Assembly: GCA_002711515.1 (NCBI GenBank)
Contig: PARN01000011.1
Location: 1 to 6,251, forward strand
Direction: 5' to 3'
Origin: Rickettsiales bacterium
GTDB lineage: Bacteria; Pseudomonadota; Alphaproteobacteria; TMED127
DNA: 6,251 bases
The notes below the pieces were generated by a model that saw only the letters and a program-made list of their open reading frames with translations, was not told where the DNA came from and did not search any database. Of the stretch, positions 1-6,251 are shown one piece after another (the stretch's first letter is position 1; each line of letters opens with the position of its first letter). Both the position numbers and the translations under genes were made by a program.

Positions 1-110
1 AATGATGTTTATAAAATGTTGGGAAAAGAAAAATTATCCTTAAAAGTAAACAATAGTAAAGATTTAGAAATAAATATAATAAACCACTAGAAATCATTGA
101 AGGCCCTCTT
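1..110 (+). other. Broken 5' edge of metH; MetH-like codons from about 81
   Basis: Codons 81-110, in frame with the ATG at 111, read [10 protein letters not shown]. This matches the conserved stretch just before MDGMN in the cobalamin cap domain of MetH ([15 protein letters not shown] in E. coli), so the homology begins upstream of the first ATG. The frame is closed by TAA at 57-59, with no ATG, GTG or TTG between. A second frame is open from position 1 to a TAG at 88-90. Its translation (for example KDLEIN near 61-75) is not clearly recognisable as the cap helix, whose usual pattern is RLxxALVxG. The likely reading is that the window starts inside metH and the frame is broken between about 57 and 81, by indels or a rearrangement. 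A genuinely split MetH is the alternative. Confidence 0.55.
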
Positions 111-1724
111 ATGGATGGAATGAATATTGTTGGTGACTTATTTGGTTCAGGAAAAATGTTTTTACCTCAGGTAGTTAAATCAGCAAGAGTAATGAAACAA
201 TCTGTTGCATATTTATTACCATTTATGGAAGACGATAAAACTGAATCCTCACAAAGTAAGGGAAAAATATTACTAGCAACCGTAAAAGGGGACGTCCACG
301 ATATTGGTAAAAATATCGTTGGGGTTGTTCTTCAGTGTAACAACTTTGATGTAATAGATTTAGGTGTAATGGTTCCTGCTCAAACAATCATTGACAAAGC
401 AATTGAAGAAAATGTTGATTTAATCGGATTATCTGGATTAATAACCCCAAGTTTGGACGAAATGTGTTTTGTTGCTAGTGAATTAACAAGAAAAAACATT
501 AATAAACCTTTGCTAATTGGTGGTGCAACAACAAGTAAAATTCACACTGCGATTAAAATAGCTCCACTTTATGATAATGGTGTCTGTCATGTAACAGACG
601 CTTCAAAGGCAGTTACAGTTGCCTCCAAATTGATTTCAAAGAATAAATGTAGACCTTTCATTGAGTTATTAAAAAAAGAATACAGTGAATTAAAAGAAAA
701 TTATTTCAAAAAAGATAATAAATCGGTTGAAAATAAGCTTATTGATTGTAGAAAAAATAAGTTTAATTATAACTGGGAGAGTTATAACCCACCCAAACCG
801 TCATTTTGTGGCAGCAAGACTTTTCACAATATTCCAATTGAAAAAATACTTAATTTTATCGATTGGAGACCTTTTTTCCAATCTTGGGAGCTGCACGGTA
901 ATTTTCCTGAAATTTTATCCGACAAAGTTATTGGAAAAGCAGCAAATGATTTGTGGAGAGATGCTAAAGATATGACGCAATATTTTATTGAAAAAAACCT
1001 CATAAAACCTTCAGCAATTATAGGTTTTTGGCCAGTTAATTCAGACGAAGAAGATTTAATAGTCTTTGATAATGAGAAAAGGACTAAAATTATCACAAAA
1101 TTTCATTTTTTGAGACAACAAGTTAATAGAAAAAACTCTAACAGACCAAATTTCTGCTTGGCTGATTTTGTTGCACCGATTTCCTCTCAGAAACCAGATT
1201 ATCTTGGAGCCTTTGCGGTTACAGCTGGGAAAGGAGTTGAAGATTTATCAGACTATTACGAATCAAAGAAAGATGATTATAACTCAATTCTGGTGAAATC
1301 ACTGGGGGATAGGATCGCAGAGGCGTTGGCTGAAATGCTCCATCTCCAGGTAAGAAAAGAATATTGGGGTTATAACAAGGATGAAAATTTAAATAATGAT
1401 CAGCTTATCAAAGAAAAATATATTGGGATTAGGCCAGCACCAGGTTATCCTGCTTGTCCTGACCATTCAGAAAAAACTACTCTCTTTAAACTCTTAAATG
1501 TTAAAAATGAATTAAATATTTCATTAACTGAATCTTATGCAATGAGTCCATCCAGCTCAGTCTCAGGATTTTATTTTTCACATCCTGAATCCTCATATTT
1601 TGGAATTGGCAAAATAAATAAAGATCAAGTTGAAGATTACGCAAAAAGAAAAGGTGTTAGTATTCAGGATGCAGAGAAGTGGTTAGGGCCTAACTTGAGC
1701 TACTCACCAAAAAAAGCAGCATGA
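111..1724 (+). CDS. metH: Cobalamin-dependent methionine synthase, C-terminal half (B12-binding and activation domains)
   Basis: MetH transfers a methyl group from methyltetrahydrofolate to homocysteine through cobalamin in the cytoplasm. The 537 residues match roughly E. coli residue 698 to the C-terminus of a protein of about 1227. The homocysteine and folate modules are therefore absent from the window. Residues 1-45 are the rest of the cap domain ([20 protein letters not shown]). The Rossmann B12 domain follows, with GDVHDIG carrying the lower-ligand His at residue 63, SGLITPSL (Ser108, Thr112) and GGATTSK at 137-143. After a Lys/Asn-rich linker, about residues 205-530 form the AdoMet-binding activation domain. 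It includes [12 protein letters not shown] with Arg441, and [12 protein letters not shown]. The stop TGA overlaps the uvrD ATG. The ATG at 111 is only the first start in the open frame. A GAAGG lies 7 bases before it, but those bases also encode conserved residues, so this is unlikely to be the native start. Confidence 0.95.
   Translation: MDGMNIVGDLFGSGKMFLPQVVKSARVMKQSVAYLLPFMEDDKTESSQSKGKILLATVKGDVHDIGKNIVGVVLQCNNFDVIDLGVMVPAQTIIDKAIEENVDLIGLSGLITPSLDEMCFVASELTRKNINKPLLIGGATTSKIHTAIKIAPLYDNGVCHVTDASKAVTVASKLISKNKCRPFIELLKKEYSELKENYFKKDNKSVENKLIDCRKNKFNYNWESYNPPKPSFCGSKTFHNIPIEKILNFIDWRPFFQSWELHGNFPEILSDKVIGKAANDLWRDAKDMTQYFIEKNLIKPSAIIGFWPVNSDEEDLIVFDNEKRTKIITKFHFLRQQVNRKNSNRPNFCLADFVAPISSQKPDYLGAFAVTAGKGVEDLSDYYESKKDDYNSILVKSLGDRIAEALAEMLHLQVRKEYWGYNKDENLNNDQLIKEKYIGIRPAPGYPACPDHSEKTTLFKLLNVKNELNISLTESYAMSPSSSVSGFYFSHPESSYFGIGKINKDQVEDYAKRKGVSIQDAEKWLGPNLSYSPKKAA
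1721..1724 (+). other. ATGA stop/start overlap, metH to uvrD
   Basis: The uvrD ATG and the metH TGA share bases. This arrangement is typical of genes translated in a coupled way from one mRNA. It leaves no room for a promoter or terminator between them. Confidence 0.9.
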
Positions 1725-3874
1725 ATTTAATAAGCAAAGACGAAAAAATAGAAATTCCTGAACCGGACTTTCTTAACAACCTAAATAATCAACAAAAGAA
1801 AGCAATTATTAATACTGAAGGTCCTTTGTTAGTTCTTTCTGGAGCAGGAACAGGGAAAACTAAAGTATTAACTACAAGACTTGCACATATAATTTACTCT
1901 AGAAGAGCAAACATTAAAGATATATTGTGTGTAACATTCACTAATAAAGCAGCACTTGAAATGAAGCTTAGAGTTGAAAAATTAATTAAAAGTCCAGTTG
2001 AAGGAATGTTTATTGGAACTTTTCACTCAATTGGAGCAAGATTCTTAAGAAAACATTCAGAGTATGTGGGACTAAAGAATAATTTTACTATTCTTGATAA
2101 AGATGATCAATTAAGACTAATCAAACAGATTTGTATTTCATTAGATTTGGATACAAAAATTGATAATCCCAAAAGTTTTTCATACATGATAGATCAAATG
2201 AAAAATCATGGACTTTCATTTGACCATATTAGCAATCATGAGTATGAAAAAAAAACCTCCGGCAGATTGAGTCAAATTTACAAACTCTATCAAGATAGAC
2301 TCCAAAATTATAATGCAGTCGATTTCGGTGATCTTATTATGCTTCCACTAAAAATTTTGAAAGATAATGGAAGTATTCTTAACCAATATCAGGAAAAATT
2401 TAAATATATACTTGTAGACGAATACCAAGACACAAATGCTTCACAATACATGCTTTTAAGACTCCTGGCTGGATCAAAACAAAATATATGTTGTGTTGGA
2501 GATGAAGACCAGTCAATTTATGGATGGAGAGGAGCACAACTAAAAAATATTTTGAATTTTGAAAATGATTTCAAAAAGTCGATAATCATAAGGTTAGAAC
2601 AAAATTATCGCTCTACCGGTAATATCTTATTAACTGCATCCTCTTTAATTTCTGAAAATAAAGAGAGAATTGGAAAAAAACTTTGGACTTCTGATCCGGA
2701 TGGTGAACCAGTAGTAATTACAAATTTAGAGAATGACGAAATGGAAGCTATTTTTGTAGCTAAAGTCTTAAAAGAATTAAAAAAAAATGGGGTTTCTCCA
2801 TCTCAGATAGCGATACTTACAAGAGCAAGTTTTCAATTTAAAGATATTGAGGATAGATTCATAAGAGAAAATATAAAATATAAAGTAGTAGGTGGTCTGA
2901 GATTTTATGAAAGATCAGAGATAAAAGACGCATTGGCATATTTTCGAATTCTAGTAAATGAATCAGATAATCTCTCTCTGGAAAGAATAATAAATAATCC
3001 AAGAAGAGGGGTGGGGAAAGTTATGTTACAAAAGTTGTACAGTATCTCAAACAACAAAGGTATATCTTTACTCAACTCCTTAGAATATATAAATCAAGAC
3101 AGTTCAGTTACTAAGAATGCACAAAAAAATATTAATAATCTTATTGCTGTTTTAAGAAAACATATAAAGCTTCTTGCAATTGAAGATCATTCGGATGTTG
3201 CAGGGTCTCTTTTAGATGATGTTGGTTACACATCTATGCTGCAAAATGAGAAAACACCCGAAGCAGAAGGAAAATTAGAAAACTTAAAAAAGCTTATAGT
3301 AGATATAAAAAATAGAAGCTCAATTAATGAATTTTTAGAAGAGGTGAGTTTGCTATCAGATAATGCAAATGATGAAATTAATTCTGAAAAAGTTTCTTTG
3401 ATGACCCTTCATAGTGCTAAGGGGCTGGAATTTGATTATGTATTTTTGCCGGGATGGGAAGAAGGAATATTCCCAAACCAAAGAAATATTGATGAATATG
3501 GAAATAAAGGTTTGGAAGAGGAGAGGAGGTTGGCATATGTTGGTATTACTAGAGCAAGAAAATTACTAAATATCTCATTTGTAAATTTTCGCAAACAATA
3601 TAATTATAGCCTATATAGATCAATACCTTCGAGATTTATCTCTGAACTTCCAAAAAAAAGTTGTAAAGTCGAAATAGAAAAAGAAAAATCTGAAAAAAAA
3701 TATAAAAAATTAGACACATTTTCTAGTGATATCTTTAAAGTAGGTGATTCAGTTTTTCATGAAGAATACGGCAAAGGAATAATTTTGGGAATAAATGGAA
3801 AAAAGTTACAAGTAAAGTTTTCTGATAGCTCCGATGTAATTAACATTTTTTCAGATTTTGTTAAAAAAAACTGA
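1721..3874 (+). CDS. uvrD: ATP-dependent 3'-5' DNA helicase UvrD/PcrA (superfamily 1A)
   Basis: This helicase unwinds DNA in nucleotide excision repair, mismatch repair and removal of protein roadblocks. The 717 residues are the usual length for the family, and every helicase motif is present. The Q-motif region is NNQQKKAI (22-29), Walker A is GAGTGKT (41-47), motif Ia is [11 protein letters not shown] and Ib is [11 protein letters not shown]. Motif II is DEYQDTN from Asp233, motif III is [13 protein letters not shown] from Gly260, and motif IV is LEQNYRST. Motif V is [16 protein letters not shown], and motif VI is YVGITRAR (606-613) with the arginine finger. After a Lys/Glu-rich linker, residues 674-717 ([15 protein letters not shown] onward) form the Tudor-like tail that binds RNA polymerase in UvrD/PcrA. 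The ATG lies in an ATGA overlap with the metH stop, with no clear Shine-Dalgarno sequence, which suggests coupled translation. UvrD and PcrA cannot be told apart by name from sequence alone; Rep is less likely given this tail. Confidence 0.96.
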   Translation: MNLISKDEKIEIPEPDFLNNLNNQQKKAIINTEGPLLVLSGAGTGKTKVLTTRLAHIIYSRRANIKDILCVTFTNKAALEMKLRVEKLIKSPVEGMFIGTFHSIGARFLRKHSEYVGLKNNFTILDKDDQLRLIKQICISLDLDTKIDNPKSFSYMIDQMKNHGLSFDHISNHEYEKKTSGRLSQIYKLYQDRLQNYNAVDFGDLIMLPLKILKDNGSILNQYQEKFKYILVDEYQDTNASQYMLLRLLAGSKQNICCVGDEDQSIYGWRGAQLKNILNFENDFKKSIIIRLEQNYRSTGNILLTASSLISENKERIGKKLWTSDPDGEPVVITNLENDEMEAIFVAKVLKELKKNGVSPSQIAILTRASFQFKDIEDRFIRENIKYKVVGGLRFYERSEIKDALAYFRILVNESDNLSLERIINNPRRGVGKVMLQKLYSISNNKGISLLNSLEYINQDSSVTKNAQKNINNLIAVLRKHIKLLAIEDHSDVAGSLLDDVGYTSMLQNEKTPEAEGKLENLKKLIVDIKNRSSINEFLEEVSLLSDNANDEINSEKVSLMTLHSAKGLEFDYVFLPGWEEGIFPNQRNIDEYGNKGLEEERRLAYVGITRARKLLNISFVNFRKQYNYSLYRSIPSRFISELPKKSCKVEIEKEKSEKKYKKLDTFSSDIFKVGDSVFHEEYGKGIILGINGKKLQVKFSDSSDVINIFSDFVKKN

Positions 3875-3877
3875 CCA

Positions 3878-4282
3878 TTGCATAAAATTTTTTTCACACT
3901 TTCTTCAACAGAATTTAATAAATTAAAGATTATAAATTACTTTGAAAATATTATTTACACTTATAAAGAAAGGCACTGGGAAATAGAGATATTTTCCCCG
4001 AATCATAAAGAAGACAAGACACTACTCAAAGATCTATTTAGGATCAGGAAAATTTCCACAATACCTTTAAAAAAAAAAAAATGGGATTTAGAGAATAATC
4101 AAACAAATGTTGATGTAAGTACGGAGCTATTCACCTTTTCAAGCTTAAAAAAAAGTAAAGTAAATAAAAAAAGATATTCAGTGAAATTACATAATACCTT
4201 TGCATTTGGAACAGGAAAGCATGAATCAACATTTTTAGCTATTAAGAATATTGAACTTATTCTTAAAAAAAAAAAAAATTAA
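3878..4282 (+). CDS. prmA: Ribosomal protein L11 methyltransferase PrmA, N-terminal fragment (frame broken)
   Basis: PrmA methylates ribosomal protein L11 using S-adenosylmethionine. This first frame holds the N-terminal L11-recognition domain, opening HKIFFTLSS like the usual W-KISFTV start. It then enters the methyltransferase domain with FGTGKHEST at about 110-118, equivalent to the family signature FGTGxHxTT. The usual preceding DPG is not present. It ends at TAA 4280-4282 just after a run of 14 A (4265-4278). The second half of the enzyme continues in another frame. The start must be TTG: there is no ATG in this frame, and the TTG follows the uvrD stop by one codon, so reinitiation after uvrD is likely. 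Removing one A from the run would give a single protein of 272 residues, slightly short of the roughly 290 usual for PrmA. Confidence 0.85.
   Translation: MHKIFFTLSSTEFNKLKIINYFENIIYTYKERHWEIEIFSPNHKEDKTLLKDLFRIRKISTIPLKKKKWDLENNQTNVDVSTELFTFSSLKKSKVNKKRYSVKLHNTFAFGTGKHESTFLAIKNIELILKKKKN
4069..4081 (+). repeat. A13 homopolymer inside prmA (in frame)
   Basis: Thirteen consecutive A encode most of a Leu-Lys-Lys-Lys-Lys-Trp stretch in the variable part of the PrmA N-terminal domain. The frame is intact on both sides as given. It is a second likely slippage site within the same gene. Confidence 0.85.
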
Positions 4283-4697
4283 AAAATGTTGCGATGTTGG
4301 TACCGGAACAGGTATTTTATCTTTCGTACTTAGAAAAAAAATTATGAAACCAATCATTGCAACTGATATCGATATTAATTCAGAGAAGAGTTTTTATATT
4401 AACAAGAAATTCAACCAACTAAATGGGATAAGATTTTTAAGATGTAGAGATTTTAGATCAAAAGAGCTTTATGGAAAGACGTTTGATTTAATTCTTTCAA
4501 ATATTCTTTTGAATGATATTAAGAACTTGAGCTTAGAATTTAGGAAATTTCTTAAATTAAATGGGATATTAATCATTTCTGGAATTCTTATACATCAGGT
4601 CAATGATTTGATAATAATATTTAAAATGATTAATTTAAAATTGATAAAAAGAACATTTATGAATGATTGGGCTTCATTAATATTCATAAGAAAATGA
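4251..4697 (+). CDS. prmA: PrmA, C-terminal methyltransferase fragment (continuation of the same gene)
   Basis: This is the catalytic Rossmann half of PrmA, in the frame +1 relative to the N-terminal piece. Motif I is DVGTGTGIL at residues 15-23, matching the family DVGCGSGIL that binds S-adenosylmethionine. An acidic residue ending strand 2 follows (ATDID). SNILLND with Asn84 corresponds to the PrmA signature N-I-L-A, and the C-terminus DWASLIF matches the usual WxxL end. The nominal start, a TTG at 4251, lies inside the upstream fragment and has no ribosome binding site, so I regard it as an artefact of the frame break. The sequence aligns with the upstream fragment without gap or overlap if the A run is 13 instead of 14. 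The two pieces are therefore one gene with an indel, a slippage-dependent gene or an early pseudogene. The stop TGA overlaps the pepP ATG. Confidence 0.85.
   Translation: MNLFLKKKKIKKCCDVGTGTGILSFVLRKKIMKPIIATDIDINSEKSFYINKKFNQLNGIRFLRCRDFRSKELYGKTFDLILSNILLNDIKNLSLEFRKFLKLNGILIISGILIHQVNDLIIIFKMINLKLIKRTFMNDWASLIFIRK
4265..4278 (+). repeat. A14 homopolymer at the prmA frame break
   Basis: Fourteen consecutive A lie between CTT and TTAAAAAATG. Reading the N-terminal prmA frame through the run gives ILKKKKN and a stop. Losing one A (or gaining two) gives ILKKKKIKKCCDVG, which joins the conserved PrmA motif I. A run this long is prone to replication, transcription and sequencing slippage. The sequence cannot show which of these applies. 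Confidence 0.9.
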
Positions 4698-4699
4698 TG
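4694..4699 (+). other. ATGATG stop/start overlap, prmA to pepP
   Basis: The prmA stop TGA (4695-4697) lies within two tandem ATG codons at 4694 and 4697, both in the pepP frame. Either could start pepP, with a difference of one Met. No strong Shine-Dalgarno sequence precedes them, so coupling to prmA translation is likely. That coupling would depend on ribosomes getting past the prmA frame break. Confidence 0.8.
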
Positions 4700-6251
4700 G
4701 ATCAAAAAATTTCTAATATAATTAGATTTTTAGATAAAAAAGAGATTGACTTCTTTTTAGTTTCAACTTCTGATGAATTTCTTAATGAATATGTTCCAAC
4801 CTATAATAAAAGACTCCAGTGGTTAACTAATTTTTCTGGTTCATTCGGAATAGCCTTAATATCGTCTAATAGAAAAATATTTTTTACAGATGGTAGATAT
4901 ACATTACAAGCAAGAAAAGAAATCGACTCTAGTTTTGAAATTTATGATATAAGCTTGCAAAGTTTGAAAAGCTTTCTCAAAGAAAAAATAAAAAAAAAAA
5001 AAATTATACTTGATACTAGAACCTTTTCAAAAAATCAATTGATTCCAATAATTGACGATTCGAAATTTTCGCAAAATGAATATATACATGATACTTATAA
5101 TATAATTGATACACTATGGAAAAGAAGAAAGACCCAGAATAAAAATTTTTTTTTACTTTCTCCAGATAAATCAGGTTTTTCTTTTGAAAAAAAATTAAAG
5201 TTAATTTCAAAATTTAATAAAGAAAAAAGAATATTAGTCTTAACATCTCCAGAATCTATTTGTTGGTTATTAAATATAAGAGGTTATGATTTAGATTATA
5301 CGCCAATCATTATGTCACGAATGATTATCTATAAAAAAAAAGTTGAAATATTTATTTCAAAAAAAAATATTCCACAAAGTTTTCATTCAAAGTTCAAAGA
5401 TAAAATAAAAATTTTTGATATTAATAAATTTGAAGAGAGTTTATCAAAGTTGGACAGTCAAAAAGTTTTTGCTGACATACAAATTTCATATTATCTCTAT
5501 AAAGTGATTGAAAAAACTAATTCTAATGTAGTTTATGGAAGAGATTTTTGTAAAATTTTAAAATCCCAAAAAAATAATTTTGAAATCAAAGCATCCAAAA
5601 AAGCACATGTTATTGATGGTGTTGCTTTAATTAAGTTCTTCTATTGGCTAGATAAAAATTTTTATAAAAAGAAAATGACAGAATATTATGTTGCAGAAAA
5701 ATTAAAATCATTGAGGAAAGAAAGTAAAGAATATTTTTCACTTAGCTTCCCTACTATTGCCGCCAGTGCAGGAAATGCTTCTATCATTCATTACATTCCC
5801 AACAAAGAAAGTGGTTATATTAAAAATAATGAAATCTTTCTATGTGATTCAGGTGCCCAGTATTTTGGTGCTACTACCGATATAACAAGAACTATATTTC
5901 TTGGAAAAAAAAATCCTCCTAAATTAATTAAAGAAATTTTTACTATGGTTCTAGCTGGGCATATAAACATATCAATTGCAAAGTTTCCAGTTGGAACAAA
6001 AGGGTATCAATTAGATTCAATAGCAAGATATGAGCTTTGGAGAAATGGTCTTGACTATAATCATGGGACTGGGCACGGAGTTGGAAGTTTTTTGGGTGTT
6101 CATGAAGGCCCTCAATCAATTTCTAAGAGTTTCTCAGATTTTGAACTTAAACCTGGTATGATCTTATCGAATGAACCTGGGTATTATGAAGATAAAAAAT
6201 TTGGAATAAGAACTGAAAATTTAGTTTTAGTAAAAAAATCTGATAAAAATA
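4694..6251 (+). CDS. pepP: Xaa-Pro aminopeptidase (aminopeptidase P, M24B), 3' end cut by the window
   Basis: This metallopeptidase releases N-terminal residues from peptides with proline in second position. The frame is open for 519 codons to the last base, so the C-terminus is missing. The length before truncation and the three-part layout match the long form (about 600 residues, XPNPEP1-like) better than the 440-residue E. coli PepP. Creatinase-type domain 1 spans about 1-140 (LTNFSGSFG, FFTDGRYTLQA). Domain 2 covers about 150-310 (SPESICWLLNIRGYD). The pita-bread catalytic domain runs from about 315 onward. All five metal ligands are visible: Asp385 (CDSGA), Asp396 (TTDITRT), His461 (GTGHGVG), Glu494 (NEPGYY) and Glu508 (RTEN), plus His470 in VHEGP. 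The start is the first of two adjacent ATGs (4694 and 4697); the first makes an ATGA overlap with the prmA stop. Substrate range and a more specific name are not determinable here. Confidence 0.93.
   Translation, partial: MMDQKISNIIRFLDKKEIDFFLVSTSDEFLNEYVPTYNKRLQWLTNFSGSFGIALISSNRKIFFTDGRYTLQARKEIDSSFEIYDISLQSLKSFLKEKIKKKKIILDTRTFSKNQLIPIIDDSKFSQNEYIHDTYNIIDTLWKRRKTQNKNFFLLSPDKSGFSFEKKLKLISKFNKEKRILVLTSPESICWLLNIRGYDLDYTPIIMSRMIIYKKKVEIFISKKNIPQSFHSKFKDKIKIFDINKFEESLSKLDSQKVFADIQISYYLYKVIEKTNSNVVYGRDFCKILKSQKNNFEIKASKKAHVIDGVALIKFFYWLDKNFYKKKMTEYYVAEKLKSLRKESKEYFSLSFPTIAASAGNASIIHYIPNKESGYIKNNEIFLCDSGAQYFGATTDITRTIFLGKKNPPKLIKEIFTMVLAGHINISIAKFPVGTKGYQLDSIARYELWRNGLDYNHGTGHGVGSFLGVHEGPQSISKSFSDFELKPGMILSNEPGYYEDKKFGIRTENLVLVKKSDKN
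4990..5003 (+). repeat. A14 homopolymer inside pepP (in frame)
   Basis: Fourteen consecutive A encode a lysine cluster (KIKKKKIILDT) between the first domain's LKSFLKE helix and the next strand. The pepP frame continues correctly on both sides. It is the same length as the run that breaks prmA, yet here it causes no break. Confidence 0.88.

Noticed and set aside
99..111. GAAGG followed by ATG at 111 as a true ribosome binding site and start
   Set aside because: The same bases encode Glu-Gly of the conserved MetH IEGPL stretch, so the match is explained by protein coding. It remains possible only if metH is truly split.
727..975. Plus-strand open frame of 82 codons inside metH
   Set aside because: It lies wholly within the conserved MetH coding sequence in another frame and shows no recognisable domain.
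824..1096. Minus-strand open frame of 90 codons inside metH
   Set aside because: It is antisense to the MetH activation domain and has no protein features of its own, so it is a shadow.
3872..3874. Possible recoding of TGA as tryptophan, which would fuse uvrD and prmA
   Set aside because: Conserved tryptophans in metH, uvrD and pepP are all TGG, with no internal TGA. TGA also ends metH and prmA at expected positions, so it behaves as a normal stop.
5146..5154. T9 run as an intrinsic terminator
   Set aside because: It lies inside the intact pepP coding frame with no GC-rich hairpin before it. It encodes Phe-Phe-Leu.
5016..5210. Minus-strand open frame of 64 codons
   Set aside because: It is antisense to pepP, which reads through this stretch with clear aminopeptidase P similarity. 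The Phe/Lys-rich translation is a by-product of AT-rich coding.

Overview
The window is very AT-rich and almost wholly coding. It carries one tightly packed plus-strand gene run: the 3' part of metH, then uvrD/pcrA, prmA (split by a frame break) and the 5' part of an aminopeptidase P gene (pepP). The order uvrD-prmA-pepP, the long three-domain form of aminopeptidase P and an E. coli-type MetH with an activation domain suggest a proteobacterium. My best guess is an AT-rich alphaproteobacterium with a streamlined or reduced genome. That placement is inference from gene order and composition, without any database search.

Layout. Positions 1-110 hold the broken 5' edge of metH: MetH-like codons can be read from about 81, but a stop at 57-59 closes that frame. 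Positions 111-1724 encode the cobalamin-binding and activation modules of MetH. uvrD (1721-3874) shares an ATGA stop/start with metH and is a complete UvrD/PcrA helicase. prmA (3878-4697) starts with TTG three bases after the uvrD stop. It is split into two overlapping frames at a run of 14 A at 4265-4278. pepP starts at 4694 on another ATGA overlap and stays open to the last base. It already contains all five metal ligands of the M24 fold.

The genes probably form one transcriptional unit with translational coupling, since no intergenic gap is large enough for a promoter or terminator. Their functions are mostly separate: methionine synthesis, DNA repair, ribosomal protein L11 methylation and peptide turnover. 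The one link is that MetH regenerates methionine, the precursor of the S-adenosylmethionine that PrmA uses and that the MetH activation domain itself consumes.

I found no RNA genes, mobile elements, CRISPR arrays or convincing novel system. The points worth a second look are the two frame breaks (metH 5' edge and prmA), the very long A runs in prmA and pepP, and the same-frame uvrD-prmA junction.
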